Part shown: positions 30,007 through 32,349 of the stretch, piece by piece
Layout of the letters: each line of letters opens with the position of its first letter
Numbering within the stretch: position 1 is the stretch's first letter
Source: Pirellulaceae bacterium
GTDB taxonomy: Bacteria > Planctomycetota > Planctomycetia > Pirellulales > Pirellulaceae
DNA length: 32,349 bases
NCBI GenBank assembly: GCA_030748485.1
Contig: JASMLW010000479.1
Span: 1-32,349, forward strand
Direction of reading: 5' to 3'
Program-made: the position numbers and the translations under genes
The notes under the pieces: generated by a model
Told to the model about the DNA's origin: nothing
The model's database searches: none
The model's input: the letters and a program-made list of their open reading frames with translations, nothing else

Positions 30007-32349
30007 ATGAAACAAACCATGAGAATGAAACACGTACTCGCAATCGTCATCTGCCTCGCCTGCGGGCAAGGCGCCGCTAACGCGCAATCGTTCTACAAGA
30101 ATTCGCGCCCCCTCTTCTCCACGCGTCCCAGCGAAACGAAGTCGCTAACCAACATCAAGCGCTTCGGCTCCGTCGGCATGGGCATCGACCTGATTCAGCC
30201 GGCATTCACAATGCGGATCAGTCACATCGAGGAAGGCTCGCCCGCCGCTGCGACGGGGAAGCTGAAAGCGGGACAGATCATCGAATCGATCAACGGCCGG
30301 CAACTCGCCGACATCGACCCGCGAATGCAGCTCGGTCAAATCCTGGCTGCGGCCGAGTCGACCGACGGTCTGCTCCAATTCGCCATCAAGGATCAAGCCG
30401 AGGACGTAATCGTCAACGTTCCTGTCCTCGGCGCTTACAGCGACACGTGGCCGCTCGACTGCCCCAAGTCGGACAAGATTGTTCGTGACTTCGCCGACTA
30501 CCTGGCCAAGCCGGAATCCAACAAGGGTTTCGGCGGGATCGGCATGCTGTTCCTGCTCTCCACGGGCGAGGACGAGGATCTGGACACCGTGCGCACCTGG
30601 GCGCGAAGCGCCGCCAACCGCCCGCACACGTACGCTTGGTATCTCGGTTACGGCGGCATCCCGCTCTGTGAGTACTACCTGCGGACCGGCGACAAACAAG
30701 TGTTGCCGGGAATCCAGAAGTGGGTCGACAACGCGGTCAAGGCGCAGTACCTCGACGGCTGGGCCGGTCGCGGCGGAGTGCCGAGCGTCACCTACGGCAT
30801 GGGACACCTCAACGCGGGCGGCACGGCCGTGGTCACGTTTCTGATGCTCGCGAAGGAGTGCGGCGTGGACGTGCCCGATCACGCGCTGCTCGGCGCGCTA
30901 GTCCACTTCTATCGCTACTCGGGACGAGGACACAATCCCTACGGCGACGGCCGGCCCGAGGTCGGCTTTGTCGACAACGGCAAGAATGGCAACCTGGCTT
31001 TCGCGATGGCGGCCGCCGCCGCGCTCACGCCCGACGGCGAAGAATCGGTCTACGCGAAAGCGCGCGACGTTTGTGCGATGACCAGCTTCTATACGACCAG
31101 CTTCATGCTGCACGGCCACACGGGCGGCGGCATTGGCGAGTCCTGGCGGAGCCCGGCGATGGGCTTGCTGTACGAGAAGCGGCCGAAGCAATACCGCCAG
31201 TTTATGGACAATCGCCGTTGGCACTACGATTTGTCGCGTCGCTGGAATGGCTCGTTCGGCATCCTCGGCGGGGCCGGGTACGACACGGAGAAATGGAATG
31301 GCGCGTGGGGAGCCGCCTACGCGCTGACCTATACCATTCCTCGCAAGACGCTGCGAATCACGGGCGCGCCGCCGACGGAATTCTCCCGACAATACCAACT
31401 CCCCAAACAACCCTGGGGAACCGCGGCCGACAACTCCTTCCTCTCGCTGGAGGCCGTGCCCGATGCGACCGGCAAGCAGCAGAACGTCTCGAGTGAAACT
31501 CTGGCCGAGGACGCCAGCATGCCCGTGTTGATTCGCCTTCACGACTCGGGCGAAGTGAGCGACAACCTGCTCCGCCGGTACATCCACCACCAGGATCACA
31601 ACATCCGCTTCGTCGCCGCCAACAAAGTGCTGGGTGTCAACAGCGGTTACATCGGCTGGCGAAAGCCCGGCGGCGAAGTGCGGACGGAGCTGGTGATGGA
31701 GTTCCTTCGCTCCCACGACTCGCGCGTGCGCCGCGCAATGTTCGCAGCGATTTACGAAACCCTGCGACGTGAACAACCCGCTCGAGTGCTCACCCGAGAG
31801 ATCTTTGAACTTGCCGTGCGGGCGGCGAACGACGCGAACGAATCGTGGTGGGTCAAGGACGCCGCGCTGAGCGTCATCGGTCATGCGCCGGCGGATTGGG
31901 TCGAGCCGCACGCCGATCTCCTGCTCTCCTACCTCGACCACGAGGACTGGTGGTTGCAGAACGCGACGCTGATCGCTCTGACGCCGATCGTGGCGGATGA
32001 ACGGTGCTACCGAAAAGTGCTGCCGCCGATCGGTGAACTGGTCAGGAAGAATCAACGTTCGGCTCTAACGCTGGGCTTGATGGGCGGCATCCGAGCCGAG
32101 ATTAAGGCGGGCGGTCCCGCCGTGCATCGGCTGGCCGCGGAGACCCTGCAGGAGACCTACACAGGATACGCCGGCGTGAGAACGGCTCTCGGCGGCCAGG
32201 ACATTTCCAGCACCTACGACTCGCACTTGGAGTTCATCGCCTCGTCCCTGGCCGATGTGCCGGGAGGTCTGGACATACTCTACGACGTGGCTCGCCGCCG
32301 CTATCCGCAAGAGATCCTGCCGTACAAGGAGTTCTTCCTGAACGCGGAT
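30007..32349 (+). CDS. Secreted PDZ-domain protein with HEAT-like repeats (DUF6288-like), truncated by window edge
   Basis: 781 codons are visible and the frame is still open at the right edge. Signal peptide MKHVLAIVICLACGQGAANA (from the third of three clustered start codons, 30025; the first is 30007). A PDZ-like domain (about 50-135: GSVGMGIDL, HIEEGSPAAATGKLKAGQIIESINGR) is followed by a helical region with repeated Gly-rich turns (YAWYLGYGGIPLCEYYL, GWAGRGGVPSVTYGMGHLNAGG, GHTGGGIGESW) like an alpha/alpha toroid, then HEAT-like repeats from about 505 (VLIRLHDSGEVSDNLLRRY; VMEFLRSHDSRVRRAMFAAI; LLSYLDHEDWWLQNATLIAL). I believe such proteins are annotated DUF6288 in planctomycetes, unchecked. 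Role unknown; its place behind the esterase suggests a shared polysaccharide or periplasmic job. Confidence 0.8.
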   Translation, partial: MKQTMRMKHVLAIVICLACGQGAANAQSFYKNSRPLFSTRPSETKSLTNIKRFGSVGMGIDLIQPAFTMRISHIEEGSPAAATGKLKAGQIIESINGRQLADIDPRMQLGQILAAAESTDGLLQFAIKDQAEDVIVNVPVLGAYSDTWPLDCPKSDKIVRDFADYLAKPESNKGFGGIGMLFLLSTGEDEDLDTVRTWARSAANRPHTYAWYLGYGGIPLCEYYLRTGDKQVLPGIQKWVDNAVKAQYLDGWAGRGGVPSVTYGMGHLNAGGTAVVTFLMLAKECGVDVPDHALLGALVHFYRYSGRGHNPYGDGRPEVGFVDNGKNGNLAFAMAAAAALTPDGEESVYAKARDVCAMTSFYTTSFMLHGHTGGGIGESWRSPAMGLLYEKRPKQYRQFMDNRRWHYDLSRRWNGSFGILGGAGYDTEKWNGAWGAAYALTYTIPRKTLRITGAPPTEFSRQYQLPKQPWGTAADNSFLSLEAVPDATGKQQNVSSETLAEDASMPVLIRLHDSGEVSDNLLRRYIHHQDHNIRFVAANKVLGVNSGYIGWRKPGGEVRTELVMEFLRSHDSRVRRAMFAAIYETLRREQPARVLTREIFELAVRAANDANESWWVKDAALSVIGHAPADWVEPHADLLLSYLDHEDWWLQNATLIALTPIVADERCYRKVLPPIGELVRKNQRSALTLGLMGGIRAEIKAGGPAVHRLAAETLQETYTGYAGVRTALGGQDISSTYDSHLEFIASSLADVPGGLDILYDVARRRYPQEILPYKEFFLNAD

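Noticed and set aside
30898..32055. 385-aa minus-strand frame opposite the PDZ/HEAT gene
   Set aside because: The plus-strand frame is open from 30007 to the window edge with signal peptide and domains; this one has none.

Overview
The window (32,349 bases, GC-rich) looks like chromosome from a planctomycete, probably of the Pirellulales type. Evidence: Hanks-type kinases with an N-terminal 'ELAD...KLT..QA' segment and a C-terminal sensor part, a secreted protein opening with the LESLESRQLLAA-type planctomycete leader and ending in a dockerin, a sialate O-acetylesterase-like esterase, a PDZ protein of a planctomycete type, a small FQLRELLFIMV-type membrane protein, and sparse intergenic regions with short tandem repeats. 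This is inference from protein character; no rRNA or other marker is present.

Region 1 (about 1-15,885, all minus strand) is an exopolysaccharide locus. In transcription order: a secreted CnaB-like protein, a Wza-like outer-membrane exporter, a Wzc-like co-polymerase/BY-kinase with a (Gly-Tyr)8 tail, an O-antigen ligase/polymerase fused to a TPR tail, a membrane WbpM/CapD-type dehydratase, a small unknown protein with a perfect Shine-Dalgarno, an alkaline-phosphatase-superfamily phosphodiesterase, an SQD1-like (UDP-sulfoquinovose synthase-like) enzyme with an extra Cys-rich N-terminus, thioredoxin, a sulfotransferase-like P-loop protein, a soluble FlaA1-like dehydratase and an SDR epimerase. 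The last six genes are packed with short gaps. No glycosyltransferase or flippase is in view, so the assembly line is only partly captured. The SQD1-like enzyme, sulfotransferase and thioredoxin together suggest a sulfonated and/or sulfated surface sugar.

Region 2 (16,161-18,671, plus) is one large secreted trypsin-like protease with two PPC-like domains, an acidic stretch and a dockerin.

Region 3 (18,964-24,290) is a signalling island: an atypical receiver-domain protein, a Ser/Thr kinase joined through one membrane segment to a degenerate Nudix domain, a PAS histidine kinase 7 nt downstream, and, convergent to these, a Ser/Thr kinase with leucine-rich repeats whose GTG start lies inside an 18-bp perfect palindrome.

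Region 4 (24,646-32,349) is metabolic/secretory: an HpcH/HpaI aldolase fused to two cupin domains (minus), a tiny membrane protein, a double SASA esterase whose second half has lost the catalytic residues, and a PDZ/HEAT-repeat protein running off the right edge.

Dispersed elements: a hairpin-forming repeat with two copies just downstream of stop codons and a third, diverged copy (6,625-6,654; 19,417-19,457; 24,499-24,545), and three short tandem-repeat patches in intergenic DNA. No tRNA, rRNA, CRISPR, IS element or prophage gene was recognised.
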